Of a DNA stretch of 64,000 bases, positions 44,221-52,540 are shown one piece after another. The position numbers were made by a program, and so were the translations under genes. How positions within the stretch are numbered: the first letter of the stretch is position 1; every line of letters starts with the position of its first letter. Origin of the DNA: Treponema sp. (GTDB lineage: Bacteria > Spirochaetota > Spirochaetia > Treponematales > Breznakiellaceae); contig JAISAQ010000056.1 of NCBI GenBank assembly GCA_031266775.1, forward strand, positions 98,655-162,654, in the 5' to 3' direction. Under the pieces are notes generated by a model that saw nothing but the letters and a program-made list of their open reading frames with translations, was not told where the DNA came from and did not search any database.

Positions 44221-45557
44221 CCCTGCAAAATTTTCCGGTTGATTTTTTTCAGCGTCAGCGCCATGGCGGCTGTAAGGGGAATACAGCCCCCCGCCCAGGC
44301 GAGGGGGCTTGAGAAACAGAGCCCGGTGAAGCCGAAAAGCCTCGACAGGATAACCGCGGCAAAGGTGCGCATGCACAGTTCGGTGATACCCGCGACGGTG
44401 GGGATAAAACTGTTTCCAAGCCCCTGCAGGGTCTGGCGCAGGATAAAAAGCCACGCGAGAAAAACATAGCTCATGCCGGCTATCTTAAGGTAGGTATGTG
44501 ACATGGACACGGCGGCCTCCTCGCTCCCCAGAAAAAGGGCGGAAAGAAAATGCCCGAAGAAGAAATACACAAGGCCTATAAGCATGCTGAAGGAAAGGGC
44601 CATGCAGAGCGAACTTTTTACCCCGGCCTTGATCCTCTCAAGTTTTCGGGCGCCGTAATTCTGGGCCGAATAGGTGGCCATGGCGGCGCCAAGGGAGCCC
44701 AGCGGCATGTTGACGAGCATGTCGATCTTCTGCGAGGCGGTAAACGCGGCGACCGCCAGTGCCCCGAGCCTGTTGAGCGCGAAGGTAACGGTAACGGAAC
44801 CCAGGGCGATGATGCTCATCTGAAAACCCATGGGAACGGCGATCCTGACGTGGGCCCGCAGTTCGCCGGCGGTAACGCAGAGGCTGCTCCGCGAGATCCT
44901 GAAAAAGGGGAACCGCGCGGCCATGACGGGAAAACAGAGGAGGCCCGAAACAAGCTGGGCGATAACGGTAGCGTAGGCCGCCCCCTCGACGCCCGTATGA
45001 AAAACCAGGATGAAGGTATAATCAAGGATGATGTTAAGCACGCAGGCAACGGCCAGGATCACAAGGGGGGTCCGGCTGTCCCCCACGGCCCGCATCATGC
45101 TTGAGAAGAGGTTAAAGAGCAGCGCCGCCGGCATGCCCCAGTATATTATTATGATGTAGGAACGCGCCGCCCCGGCTATTTCCGCCGGGGTTCCAAGAAG
45201 CGCAAGAAGAGGACGGCAGAAAAAAATGCCCAGGAACATGAGGACGCAGGTTGTCATTGCGCCCAGCGCCGCGCTTGCGGCGAAACTCCGCCTTACGCCC
45301 GGAAGATCCTGCGCGCCGAAACGCTGGGCGGTAACGATGGCGGCCCCCTGGGTTGAATTTATAAGGAACCCCAGAACAAGAAAATTTATGCTTCCCGTGC
45401 TTCCGACCGCGGCAAGGGCGTTTACCCCCAGCGTGCGGCCGACAATAAAGACATCGGCCATGTTGTAAAACTGCTGGAACAAATTTCCGGCAAAAAGGGG
45501 TGCGGCAAAGGAGACAATAAGCAGCGCGGGATTTCCCACCGTAAGGTTTTTGGTCAT
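44202..45557 (-). CDS. MATE family multidrug/sodium antiporter
   Basis: 451 residues from ATG 45557, chosen because MTKNLTVGNPALLIVSFAAP is the standard MATE N-terminus; an ATG at 45611 would add 18 residues and neither start has a clear Shine-Dalgarno. About twelve membrane segments; FQQFYNMADVFIVGRTLGVN near residue 25-45 and the second-half counterpart NRLGALAVAAFTASQKIDML show the two-fold repeat of the family. Exports cationic drugs or metabolites in exchange for Na+ or H+. Divergent from gph with a short spacer. Confidence 0.92.
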   Translation of the reverse strand: MTKNLTVGNPALLIVSFAAPLFAGNLFQQFYNMADVFIVGRTLGVNALAAVGSTGSINFLVLGFLINSTQGAAIVTAQRFGAQDLPGVRRSFAASAALGAMTTCVLMFLGIFFCRPLLALLGTPAEIAGAARSYIIIIYWGMPAALLFNLFSSMMRAVGDSRTPLVILAVACVLNIILDYTFILVFHTGVEGAAYATVIAQLVSGLLCFPVMAARFPFFRISRSSLCVTAGELRAHVRIAVPMGFQMSIIALGSVTVTFALNRLGALAVAAFTASQKIDMLVNMPLGSLGAAMATYSAQNYGARKLERIKAGVKSSLCMALSFSMLIGLVYFFFGHFLSALFLGSEEAAVSMSHTYLKIAGMSYVFLAWLFILRQTLQGLGNSFIPTVAGITELCMRTFAAVILSRLFGFTGLCFSSPLAWAGGCIPLTAAMALTLKKINRKILQGYSMGV

Positions 45558-45625
45558 TTTGTGGCGGAGAGCTGTTTGTTGAACATCTTGCAGAAACTCT
45601 ATCTTCTTCATACGATAATGTAAAG

Positions 45626-46324
45626 ATGAAATACCGTTGCGTAATTTTCGATTTGGACGGCACTCTGGCGGATACCATTCCCGATATAGCCGCGGCAATG
45701 AACCGGGCGCTCGCCGAAGAAGGCTTCGCGGCCGTTGACGAAGAGGCGTATTCAAGCATGGTAGGCTGGGGCATCAAAAGGCTCGCGGAACTCGCGCTGC
45801 CCCCTTCCGCCCGGACCGCAGAGACGGTCGAGAGGCTCGCCGCAAGCGCCGGGCGCGCCTACCATGAAAACCCCCTTGTCCGCACCAGAGCCTACCCGGG
45901 CATGGCCGGAATCGTTTCCGCGCTTGCGGAAAAACACATAAAGACCGCCGTTCTTTCCAACAAACCCGACGAACTTACCCGCTCCGTTGTCAACGGCCTT
46001 TTTCCTCCGGGATCATTCGGCGCGGTCCGGGGAGGAAGACCCGGCTTTCCCCTTAAACCCGATCCTTTCGGCGTCATGGAAATTCTCGCGGAGCTTGATC
46101 TGACCCCCCGGGACACGGTATTTGCCGGCGATTCCGAAGTAGACATGAAGACCGCGCGGGAGGCCGGCTGCTTCCCGCTGGGGGTAAGCTGGGGCTACAG
46201 GCCCCGCTCCGTTCTTGAAGAAGCCGGGGCGGCGGTCATAATGGACAGTCCCGGCGCGCTCCTTTCCTTTGTGCTGGAAGGCCTCCTCCCGCGCGGGAAG
46301 AGCGGAAAGGGAAGCGTGACGTGA
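45626..46324 (+). CDS. gph: HAD phosphatase, phosphoglycolate phosphatase-like
   Basis: 232 residues. HAD motifs: CVIFDLDGTLADT (motif I Asp pair), KTAVLSNKPDEL (motif II), and GFPLKPDPFGVM with VFAGDSEVDMKTAREAGC (motifs III/IV). The cap domain after residue 18 (MNRALAEEGF...) is the Gph type. It probably hydrolyses 2-phosphoglycolate, though related members act on other sugar phosphates. Its stop overlaps the trpR-like gene in GTGA, so the two are co-translated. Confidence 0.88.
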   Translation: MKYRCVIFDLDGTLADTIPDIAAAMNRALAEEGFAAVDEEAYSSMVGWGIKRLAELALPPSARTAETVERLAASAGRAYHENPLVRTRAYPGMAGIVSALAEKHIKTAVLSNKPDELTRSVVNGLFPPGSFGAVRGGRPGFPLKPDPFGVMEILAELDLTPRDTVFAGDSEVDMKTAREAGCFPLGVSWGYRPRSVLEEAGAAVIMDSPGALLSFVLEGLLPRGKSGKGSVT

Positions 46325-46632
46325 CCATAAACGACCCGAGAGTAAACGAAAACCTCGCCGATCTTGCCGCCGCGCTTGCCAAAACAGGCGACAGCGAACT
46401 TGTCGAGTCGTTTCTGCGCTGCCTGCTTACCCCCGCGGAAACCGCGGACATAGCGGCCCGGTGGGCGCTGGTCAAGGCGCTCGACAAAAAAATACCCCAG
46501 CGTGAAATCGCCAAAAACCTCGGGCTGTCGCTCTGCAAGATCACCAGGGGCTCGCGGGAACTCAAGAAAAGCGGATCGGCCTTTAGGCGCGTTCTCCAGG
46601 CCGCCTCCGGAACAACTACAGGGAATCTCTAA
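46321..46632 (+). CDS. Trp repressor-family (TrpR/YerC) DNA-binding protein
   Basis: 103 residues from a GTG overlapping the gph stop. The family pattern is clear: LTPAETADIAARWALVKALD, then the helix-turn-helix QREIAKNLGLSLCKITRGSR and ELKKSGSAFRRVL. TrpR itself represses tryptophan genes; YerC-type relatives have other targets. No trp gene is in the window, so the regulon is unknown. The stop codon lies inside a strong UUCG hairpin. Confidence 0.88.
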   Translation: MTINDPRVNENLADLAAALAKTGDSELVESFLRCLLTPAETADIAARWALVKALDKKIPQREIAKNLGLSLCKITRGSRELKKSGSAFRRVLQAASGTTTGNL

Positions 46633-46658
46633 AAACTTCGGTTTTTGGAGATTCCCTG
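46619..46658. repeat. 18-bp hairpin with UUCG tetraloop over the trpR-like stop codon
   Basis: CAGGGAATCTCTAAAAAC (46619-46636), loop TTCG, then GTTTTTGGAGATTCCCTG (46641-46658): 17 Watson-Crick pairs and one G-U. It includes the stop of the trpR-like gene and ends about 15 nt before the DUF4954 start. No U-tract follows on either strand, so it is not an ordinary terminator; RNA stabilisation, processing or a dispersed palindrome are possible. Confidence 0.7.
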
Positions 46659-46673
46659 CAACATGAGGAAGGT

Positions 46674-48875
46674 ATGGAGATACTCAAAAGCGGCCGTTAC
46701 GGTTTTGATTTTATAAGCGGGGATTTTCTTCCGCCCGGAAAGGACGAATACTGGCGGCGGAACGAACAGCAGGGGGCAAACCCGCCAGAGTGGCGGAAAC
46801 TCAAGACGCACGAGATTGAAAGCCTCGTAAAAAACGGCAACTACTGCGCCGACTGGAACCATTTTCTTGTGACGGATCCCTTCGATCCCCTTTTGATAAG
46901 AAACTCGAATTTCTACGGCCTCATACGGTTTGGGCCGCTGCGGGAAGTGTCCCTTAAACATCATGACTTCTGCATTCCGGCGGGCGTTCGCGGCAGCACG
47001 ATCATCTCATGCGACGTGGGCGGCGACACGGCGGTTCAGGACTGCTCGTACATTTCCCACTACATCATAGGTTCTTCCTGCGTACTTTCCGGCATAGACG
47101 AGATGCAGACCACCAACCACGCCAAATTCGGCAGCGGGGTTGTCATGGACGGGGAAAGCGAAGACGTGCGGATCTGGATAGACGTGATGAACGAAGCGGG
47201 GGGCCGTTCGATTCTTCCCTTCAAAACCATGATCCCGGCCGACGCGTACCTGTGGGCCGGTTTCAGGGACGACGGGGAACTTGCCGAAAGGCTCAAGGAC
47301 ATAACCCAGAAAACCTGGGGAGGAAGAAGGGGCTCCTACGGGACTGTGGGATCGGGGTCCGTGATCAAAAGCTGCGCGGTTATCAAGGACACCGACATAG
47401 GCAGCTGCGCCTACATCAAGGGGGCCCACAAGCTTAAAAACATCACCGTTCTTTCGTCGGAGGACGAACCGAGCCAGATAGGGGAAGGGGTGGAGATGGT
47501 GAACGGCATCGTAGGCTACGGGTGCCATGTTTTTTACGGCTCCAAGGCGGTCCGTTTTGTCATGGGGAGAAACAGCAATTTAAAGTACGGCGCGAGGCTT
47601 ATCCATTCGGTACTGGGGGACAATTCCACCGTTTCGTGCTGCGAAATACTCAACAACCTTATCTTCCCCATCCACGAGCAGCACCACAACAATTCTTTTC
47701 TTATCGCGGGCCTTGTTCAGGGGATGAGCAACATCGCCGCGGCGGCCACGCTGGGCTCCAACCACAACAGCCGGGCCAACGACGGGGAGATCAGGGCGGG
47801 CCGCGGATTCTGGCCCGGGCTTTCGGTAACGGTAAAACACTCAAGCCGTTTCGCGAGTTTTGTGCTTATAACAAAGGGGGATTATCCTTTCGAACTTAAC
47901 ATCACCCTTCCCTTCTCCATGGTAAGCAACAACACAAAAACCGACAGGCTGGAAGTAATGCCCGCCTATTACTGGATGTACAACCTCTACGCGCTGGAGC
48001 GGAATTCACGCAAATCCGCGGACCGGGACAGGCGGAAAAACAAGGTCCAGCACATAGAGATGGATTACCTTGCCCCCGACACGGCCGAAGAGATCATCGC
48101 CGCCGCCGGCCTGATACAGGCGTGGATGTCCGCCGCCGGGTATTCTGAAGAGCCCCGGCCGGTTTCCCCCGGAATCCCGGCGGAAATTCCCGCGCCGGGC
48201 CTTGAGCGGAACGACCGCGGTTCCGTGGTTCTAAAGCCCCGCGAGGCCCTTGCCGCGTACCGGGAAATGCTCCGCTATTACGCGGTAAAAACCCTTATCG
48301 CCTTTTTCGATTCAAGGGGGGATCTTGATTTTCACGGCATGGCGGATCTTCTGAACGGGCTGCGCCCCCTGCCCTTTACCCGCGTCTATTCCCGGGAAAA
48401 ACGCGTCACGGAATGGGAGAATATGGGGGGCCAGATAGTTCCCGCCTTCCGCGTCGACGGGCTGAGGAAGGACATCAGGGAAAAAAAGATCACAAGCTGG
48501 GAGGAAATACACGCCGTCTACGGGAAGTGGCGCGAGTGCTACACGCTTGACTGTGCCAGGCACGCCTGGGCGGTTCTTTCGCTCCTGGGCGGAAAAGACG
48601 GGGAGCGCGCGGTAAGCCGGGCGGCCTTTATAAAGGAAACGGAAGCGGCGGTGGAAATTAAAAAACGCATGACTCAGGAGGTCTACGAAACCAGGGCGAA
48701 GGATTTTACCGATCCCTACAGGCTCATTACGTACCGGAACAAGACCGAAATGAACGCGGTAGCAGGACGGCCGGAACAAAACGCCTTTGTGGAATATGCG
48801 CGCAAAGACTTTCTTCAGTTCGAAAAAACGGCGGAAAATACCATGAAACGCCTTGAATCCTTCCGTGAACTTTAA
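46674..48875 (+). CDS. DUF4954 family protein (left-handed beta-helix-like)
   Basis: 733 residues. After an N-terminal ~90-residue part, residues ~100-370 have hexapeptide-like repeats of short Val/Ile/Gly-rich turns (GSTIISCDVGGDTAVQDCSY; GSGSVIKSCAVIKDTDIGSC; GRNSNLKYGARLIHSVLGDN), as in left-handed beta helices of acyltransferases and nucleotide-sugar enzymes. A Trp-rich, helical C-terminal half follows. The family is seen in spirochaetes and Bacteroidetes and has no assigned function; a sugar-nucleotide or transferase role is only a guess. GAGGAAGGT precedes the ATG. A 40-nt hairpin separates it from trpR. Confidence 0.88.
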   Translation: MEILKSGRYGFDFISGDFLPPGKDEYWRRNEQQGANPPEWRKLKTHEIESLVKNGNYCADWNHFLVTDPFDPLLIRNSNFYGLIRFGPLREVSLKHHDFCIPAGVRGSTIISCDVGGDTAVQDCSYISHYIIGSSCVLSGIDEMQTTNHAKFGSGVVMDGESEDVRIWIDVMNEAGGRSILPFKTMIPADAYLWAGFRDDGELAERLKDITQKTWGGRRGSYGTVGSGSVIKSCAVIKDTDIGSCAYIKGAHKLKNITVLSSEDEPSQIGEGVEMVNGIVGYGCHVFYGSKAVRFVMGRNSNLKYGARLIHSVLGDNSTVSCCEILNNLIFPIHEQHHNNSFLIAGLVQGMSNIAAAATLGSNHNSRANDGEIRAGRGFWPGLSVTVKHSSRFASFVLITKGDYPFELNITLPFSMVSNNTKTDRLEVMPAYYWMYNLYALERNSRKSADRDRRKNKVQHIEMDYLAPDTAEEIIAAAGLIQAWMSAAGYSEEPRPVSPGIPAEIPAPGLERNDRGSVVLKPREALAAYREMLRYYAVKTLIAFFDSRGDLDFHGMADLLNGLRPLPFTRVYSREKRVTEWENMGGQIVPAFRVDGLRKDIREKKITSWEEIHAVYGKWRECYTLDCARHAWAVLSLLGGKDGERAVSRAAFIKETEAAVEIKKRMTQEVYETRAKDFTDPYRLITYRNKTEMNAVAGRPEQNAFVEYARKDFLQFEKTAENTMKRLESFREL

Positions 48876-48894
48876 CGCGCGGCCCGCCCGCGAT

Positions 48895-49551
48895 TCAGTC
48901 CGGGGGGAGGAAGAGAGGCCCGAGGAGGCTCCTTACGTCTTCTACCCCGTCGACGAGCACGCCGCCCATGCCAAGCTCAAGGGGAACGGCAATGTCTATG
49001 TCGTAGCGGTCCCCAATGGAAACGCACAGGGAGGGGGAAACGCCGAGCAGTTCCGCCGCCCTGAGGAAGGGCGCTTTATCGGGTTTGGAAACAAGGCAGG
49101 TGTCAAGCCCCACGACAACGCCGAAAAGATCCCGCACGGAAAGACAGGCAAGCGTCCGTTCGGCTATGGACAGGGGATTGTTGGTAACCACCGCCAGGGC
49201 GTACCGGAAAGAGAGCGCCTTTAGGGAACGGCGGAGAGCGGGATCAGGGGCAAGGTAACGCTCGGGTTCGTAGAGTTCGGCGCGCCACGCTGCGCTTTCA
49301 CGAACGGAGATCCCAAGCGATTCAAAAATGGCCCCAAGGCCCGCCTTTCTTCCGCCGTGCCCCGTTTCCCATTGATCCTTGAGCCGCTGCACGATCCCCG
49401 TCATTTCAGCAAAACTCTTCCCCTTCTTCTCCGCGAGACGCCTTACGGGAAGTTCCGTCTGGCTTCGCGCGTATTCCCCGTGGGTATACAGGGTACAGTC
49501 CATGTCGAAAAGCAGGGCGGAAACCGTTTCAGGCAGGCTGAATACTTTCAT
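48895..49551 (-). CDS. HAD-superfamily phosphatase (pyrimidine 5'-nucleotidase-like)
   Basis: 218 residues from ATG 49551 (a TTG one codon upstream is in frame). Motif I is LLFDMDCTLY (DxDxT), motif II VVTNNPLS, motif III near VSKPDKAPF and motif IV GDRYDIDIAVPLELGM. The helical cap resembles SDT1/PHM8-type pyrimidine nucleotidases, but other phosphatase roles are possible. Its start lies inside prs with a 23-nt overlap, so the two are transcribed together. No clear Shine-Dalgarno, so it probably depends on prs translation. Confidence 0.8.
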   Translation of the reverse strand: MKVFSLPETVSALLFDMDCTLYTHGEYARSQTELPVRRLAEKKGKSFAEMTGIVQRLKDQWETGHGGRKAGLGAIFESLGISVRESAAWRAELYEPERYLAPDPALRRSLKALSFRYALAVVTNNPLSIAERTLACLSVRDLFGVVVGLDTCLVSKPDKAPFLRAAELLGVSPSLCVSIGDRYDIDIAVPLELGMGGVLVDGVEDVRSLLGPLFLPPD

Positions 49552-50830
49552 CAATGGGAAGAAAATCCGCGGGCTCCGCGCCGGAAGGCTTTACACCGTC
49601 AAGGAGCTTCGTGATGATGTCCCGGTTGTCAAGCAGGGAACTGAGCGACTGCTGTTTGTGAAGCCGGGAAATAGTCTGGGCAAAGAGCCGGGAAATGTTC
49701 ACGCTGATATACCATTCCCTCTTCAGCGCTTCCTCGTAGTAAACCGCGTTGGTCCCTATGATGCGGTAGAAGAGCCCTTCGCGGTAGGCCTCGTCAAAAT
49801 AGGAAATAGCGCCGCCCGTAAAAAGCGGAAGGCTGATGGCGCAGATCACCTTTCCCGCGCCGTTTTCCTTGAGGACACGCATGCCTTTAAGAAGCGTACC
49901 CCCCGTACCGAGTATGTCGTCGGCGATAAAGACCGTCTTGTTCTTCACATTTCCAAGGAGCTTTATTTCGGCAATGTTGCTTTCGGACGCGTTCTTCGTG
50001 ATACGGGAATAATCACGTTCCTTGTAGAGAAGGGCAAGCGGTTTCTTGAGGGCGTTGGCGTAAAATTTATTGCGGTCCACCGCCCCGGTATCCGGCGAAA
50101 CCACCACGAAATCGTCGCCCAGAACGCCGTCCATAGCCGAAAGGCTCCTTATGATCTGGTAACTGGCGTGAAGGTTTTCAAGCCGCATTGTGTCAAAGGA
50201 ATTGCCTATGTCCCTTGAATGAATATCCAGGGTAATGATCCGGTCAACACCGAGCCCTTCCATGGCCTTTCCCACCCGGCTCGCGGTAAGCCCTTCCCTT
50301 CCCTTTGCCTTGTGCTGGCGGGCGTAGGGATAGCCGGGAAGCACCAGCGTTATACGGCCGGCGCCGGCCTGTTTGGCGGCGTCAACGGTAACAAAGACCG
50401 TCATCAGGTGATCGTTGACCGAAAGCGTCTTCTTCGCGTCCCCTCCGTTAAAATTCACCGGATAGTGGTTTTCAACATCCTGTATGATGAAGATGTCCTT
50501 TCCCCGTATTGATTCAAGTATTTCCGCCTTTACTTCCCCGTTGGGGAAAATGGTAAAGCACGTGGATATGTTGAAGCGGGGCGTGCGGAATTTTTCGATG
50601 TTGCCGGGAAGATGGGGAGGAGGGGAAACGGCGTCGTTTATAAAGTTGATCCGGTGTATGACATAATGAATGTCCAGGTTGTACCGTCCGGCCATTTCGG
50701 CGGCCATGCGTTCAAAACTCCGGCGATAGCCTTTTTTGAGGTGGGCGGCCACTTCACCGGCAAATACCTCGCCTCCCGGACAGGCGATAATGCCAAGATC
50801 CGCCGGATTTGAATAATTCATGAGTGACAT
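49529..50830 (-). CDS. prs: Ribose-phosphate pyrophosphokinase, long variant
   Basis: 433 residues against the usual ~315. PRPP-synthetase motifs are present: the nucleotide region FPNGEVKAEI with Glu99, GYPYARQHKAKGREGLTASR, and the PRPP loop VFIADDILGTGGTL. Between the N-terminal FAGEVA (F23) and FPNGE (F95) there are ~70 residues where canonical enzymes have ~20, and the C-terminus is extended, so this looks like the long treponemal form. It makes PRPP for nucleotide, His and Trp synthesis. The ATG at 50830 is the first; a second in-frame ATG at 50821 is possible. Feeds pyrimidine salvage together with cdd. Confidence 0.9.
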   Translation of the reverse strand: MSLMNYSNPADLGIIACPGGEVFAGEVAAHLKKGYRRSFERMAAEMAGRYNLDIHYVIHRINFINDAVSPPPHLPGNIEKFRTPRFNISTCFTIFPNGEVKAEILESIRGKDIFIIQDVENHYPVNFNGGDAKKTLSVNDHLMTVFVTVDAAKQAGAGRITLVLPGYPYARQHKAKGREGLTASRVGKAMEGLGVDRIITLDIHSRDIGNSFDTMRLENLHASYQIIRSLSAMDGVLGDDFVVVSPDTGAVDRNKFYANALKKPLALLYKERDYSRITKNASESNIAEIKLLGNVKNKTVFIADDILGTGGTLLKGMRVLKENGAGKVICAISLPLFTGGAISYFDEAYREGLFYRIIGTNAVYYEEALKREWYISVNISRLFAQTISRLHKQQSLSSLLDNRDIITKLLDGVKPSGAEPADFLPIDESIQPA

Positions 50831-50844
50831 TATCCTGCCACGGA

Positions 50845-50898
50845 CAGCCCTCCGCCGTCAAGGCGGGCCTCAGGCAGACCTGAAGCGAGGCAGGGCTG
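50845..50898. repeat. Three-way-junction dyad element in the prs-ompA spacer
   Basis: Outer stem CAGCCCT (50845-50851)/AGGGCTG (50892-50898); directly inside it, hairpin A CCGCC-gtcaa-GGCGG (50852-50866); then hairpin B GCCT (50867-50870)/AGGC (50888-50891) continuing as CAGG-caga-CCTG (50871-50882) with a 5-base bulge. There are no unpaired bases at the junction. It lies between the OmpA gene stop and the prs start and could be a terminator, leader element or mobile repeat; no U-tract is obvious. Confidence 0.55.
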
Positions 50899-50914
50899 CA
50901 CCCCCGGCCGGTCC

Positions 50915-52150
50915 CTAATTTTCCAGTATGGTTATCTCGACTCGCCTGTTCCGCCTCATGCCTTCTTCGGTCCCGTTGTCCGCCAGGGGCCTTTCGGCGC
51001 CGAAACCGCGGACCACGACGCGATCCGCGCCGCGGACGCCCTTCAAGATGAGGTAATCGGCAACGGCGGCCGCCCTTTCCTGTGAAAGCCGCATGCGTCC
51101 CTCCGCCGCGCCCGCCATGGCAGTGTGTCCGCTTACAAGGATGTCCCTTCCGGCATGGCGGAGGAGGATCTCCCCTATCCTGTCGAGTTTTTCCTTTTCA
51201 GCCGCGGACAAAACCGCCGAATCCGGTAAAAACTGTATGTTTTCAAGGCTGATGGTTATTCCTTCGTCCACTATCCGCACCGAAGCGTCCGGTATGCCGC
51301 TGTCCCGGATCTCGTCCCGTATTTCGCCGGCCAGTTCTTCCCTGTTCATACGGCTTGACCCGGCGGCCTCCGCTTCCGCTTCCCCCCGGTACTCTACGGT
51401 TCTGCCGTCGGACAGTTCAAAGATCATGCGGAAGTATTCCCGGTAGGCCTTGGGCTGGCCCGTTGTACGATCCCAGAAAACAACCTGATCGGAAGCCCCC
51501 CGGATACGCCTGGGCCACAGGCGGCCTTTGACCGGGGCCGGTTCGGCTGAAATGCGGTAGGTTACCGAAAACGCGGGGTACATGGCCCCCTGCCATTCCC
51601 TTTCGCCCAAAAAAGAATAACGCGCGGTAAAGGGAATGCGGTACGGCGCCTCTATGCCGAAACTGTCACGGAAATCGTGCATCTCATGCCCTTCGGCGGT
51701 CCAGGTATCCCCCGGTTTCAGATCCTTGCCCGGGAAGACAGGCACATTCCGCACCACCGGCATATAGTATTCGCGGCCTATGGAAAGATAGCCCAGCCTG
51801 TCGCGGTCAAACACCGATTCGTATTCACGGGCCCACTGGAAGCTCCGTCCCCCGTTTTCCCCCGACGCCCTTTCGGAGGTCTGGAAAACCGCCCGGTGGC
51901 GGCCCCTTGCTCCCGTGACGCCGGTAACTTCCACGGCGATGCGGTTGAGTATTTCCGCCCTGTGGGTAAGGCGGCGGTCCACATAGACATCTTCCTTGAC
52001 CCTGGAAATAATACGGTACATGTCCCCCGCCTCGTGCCGGTAGAAAAATTCCTCGCTCGACACATAAGGCGGAAAAAAAACAAACAATGAAACAGCGGCA
52101 AAAAACAGGGCCCGTCCCGAACCGGGGCCGGGCCTCGCGCGTATAGTCAT
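50915..52150 (-). CDS. OmpA-domain outer-membrane-linked lipoprotein-like protein
   Basis: 411 residues from ATG 52150, with GGGAG 6-7 nt upstream; longer in-frame starts lack support. N-terminal signal (ALFFAAVSLFVFFPPYVSS). The middle is beta-rich (DVYVDRRLTHRAEILNRIAV; GYLSIGREYYMPVVRNVPVF), and the C-terminal ~115 residues are an OmpA/MotB peptidoglycan-binding domain (IQFLPDSAVLSAAEKEKLDR, RMRLSQERAAAVADYL). It probably links outer membrane and cell wall in the periplasm. Treponemes have similar proteins (TP0624 as I recall). Confidence 0.87.
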   Translation of the reverse strand: MTIRARPGPGSGRALFFAAVSLFVFFPPYVSSEEFFYRHEAGDMYRIISRVKEDVYVDRRLTHRAEILNRIAVEVTGVTGARGRHRAVFQTSERASGENGGRSFQWAREYESVFDRDRLGYLSIGREYYMPVVRNVPVFPGKDLKPGDTWTAEGHEMHDFRDSFGIEAPYRIPFTARYSFLGEREWQGAMYPAFSVTYRISAEPAPVKGRLWPRRIRGASDQVVFWDRTTGQPKAYREYFRMIFELSDGRTVEYRGEAEAEAAGSSRMNREELAGEIRDEIRDSGIPDASVRIVDEGITISLENIQFLPDSAVLSAAEKEKLDRIGEILLRHAGRDILVSGHTAMAGAAEGRMRLSQERAAAVADYLILKGVRGADRVVVRGFGAERPLADNGTEEGMRRNRRVEITILEN

Positions 52151-52244
52151 GCGGTACTCCCGCTTCATTATCGGCAAAACAATCCCGTTTTTGCCGCGTG
52201 TTTTTAAACGGAATATGCCGATATACATACTATAGGAGTTATCA

Positions 52245-52502
52245 ATGGCCAGTAAATGTCAATTTTGCGGTTCTTCCGGTTATGGTCCCGGCTGTCCCAA
52301 AAGCCTCAACGGGCTTCACCAGCACAACAATGATGAAAAACACTGTATCTACTGCGGAAAATCATCCTACGGAAACGGATGCCTTCAAACGCCGACCCGC
52401 AAGCACGTCCACGGGCACGGCGCCAACAAGTGTGTCTACTGCGGTTCAACCGACTTTGGCATGGGCTGCAAACACAGTCCCACAGGCAACCACCAAAAAT
52501 AG
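52245..52502 (+). CDS. Small protein of three tandem CxxC-x8-C-x7-H zinc modules
   Basis: 85 residues almost entirely made of three copies of one motif with an exact 29-residue period: C5-C8-C17-H25, C34-C37-C46-H54 and C63-C66-C75-H83, each with CxYCGS..YG.GC. Modules 1 and 2 add a second His two residues later. Each module probably binds one zinc (C3H). TAGGAG is 7 nt before the ATG. No signal peptide, membrane segment or enzyme motif; a nucleic-acid- or protein-binding role is likely, and I do not recognise a named family. Confidence 0.85.
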   Translation: MASKCQFCGSSGYGPGCPKSLNGLHQHNNDEKHCIYCGKSSYGNGCLQTPTRKHVHGHGANKCVYCGSTDFGMGCKHSPTGNHQK

Positions 52503-52540
52503 AGCGGGCTGATTACACTAAAATCACTGATGAACGGGCT

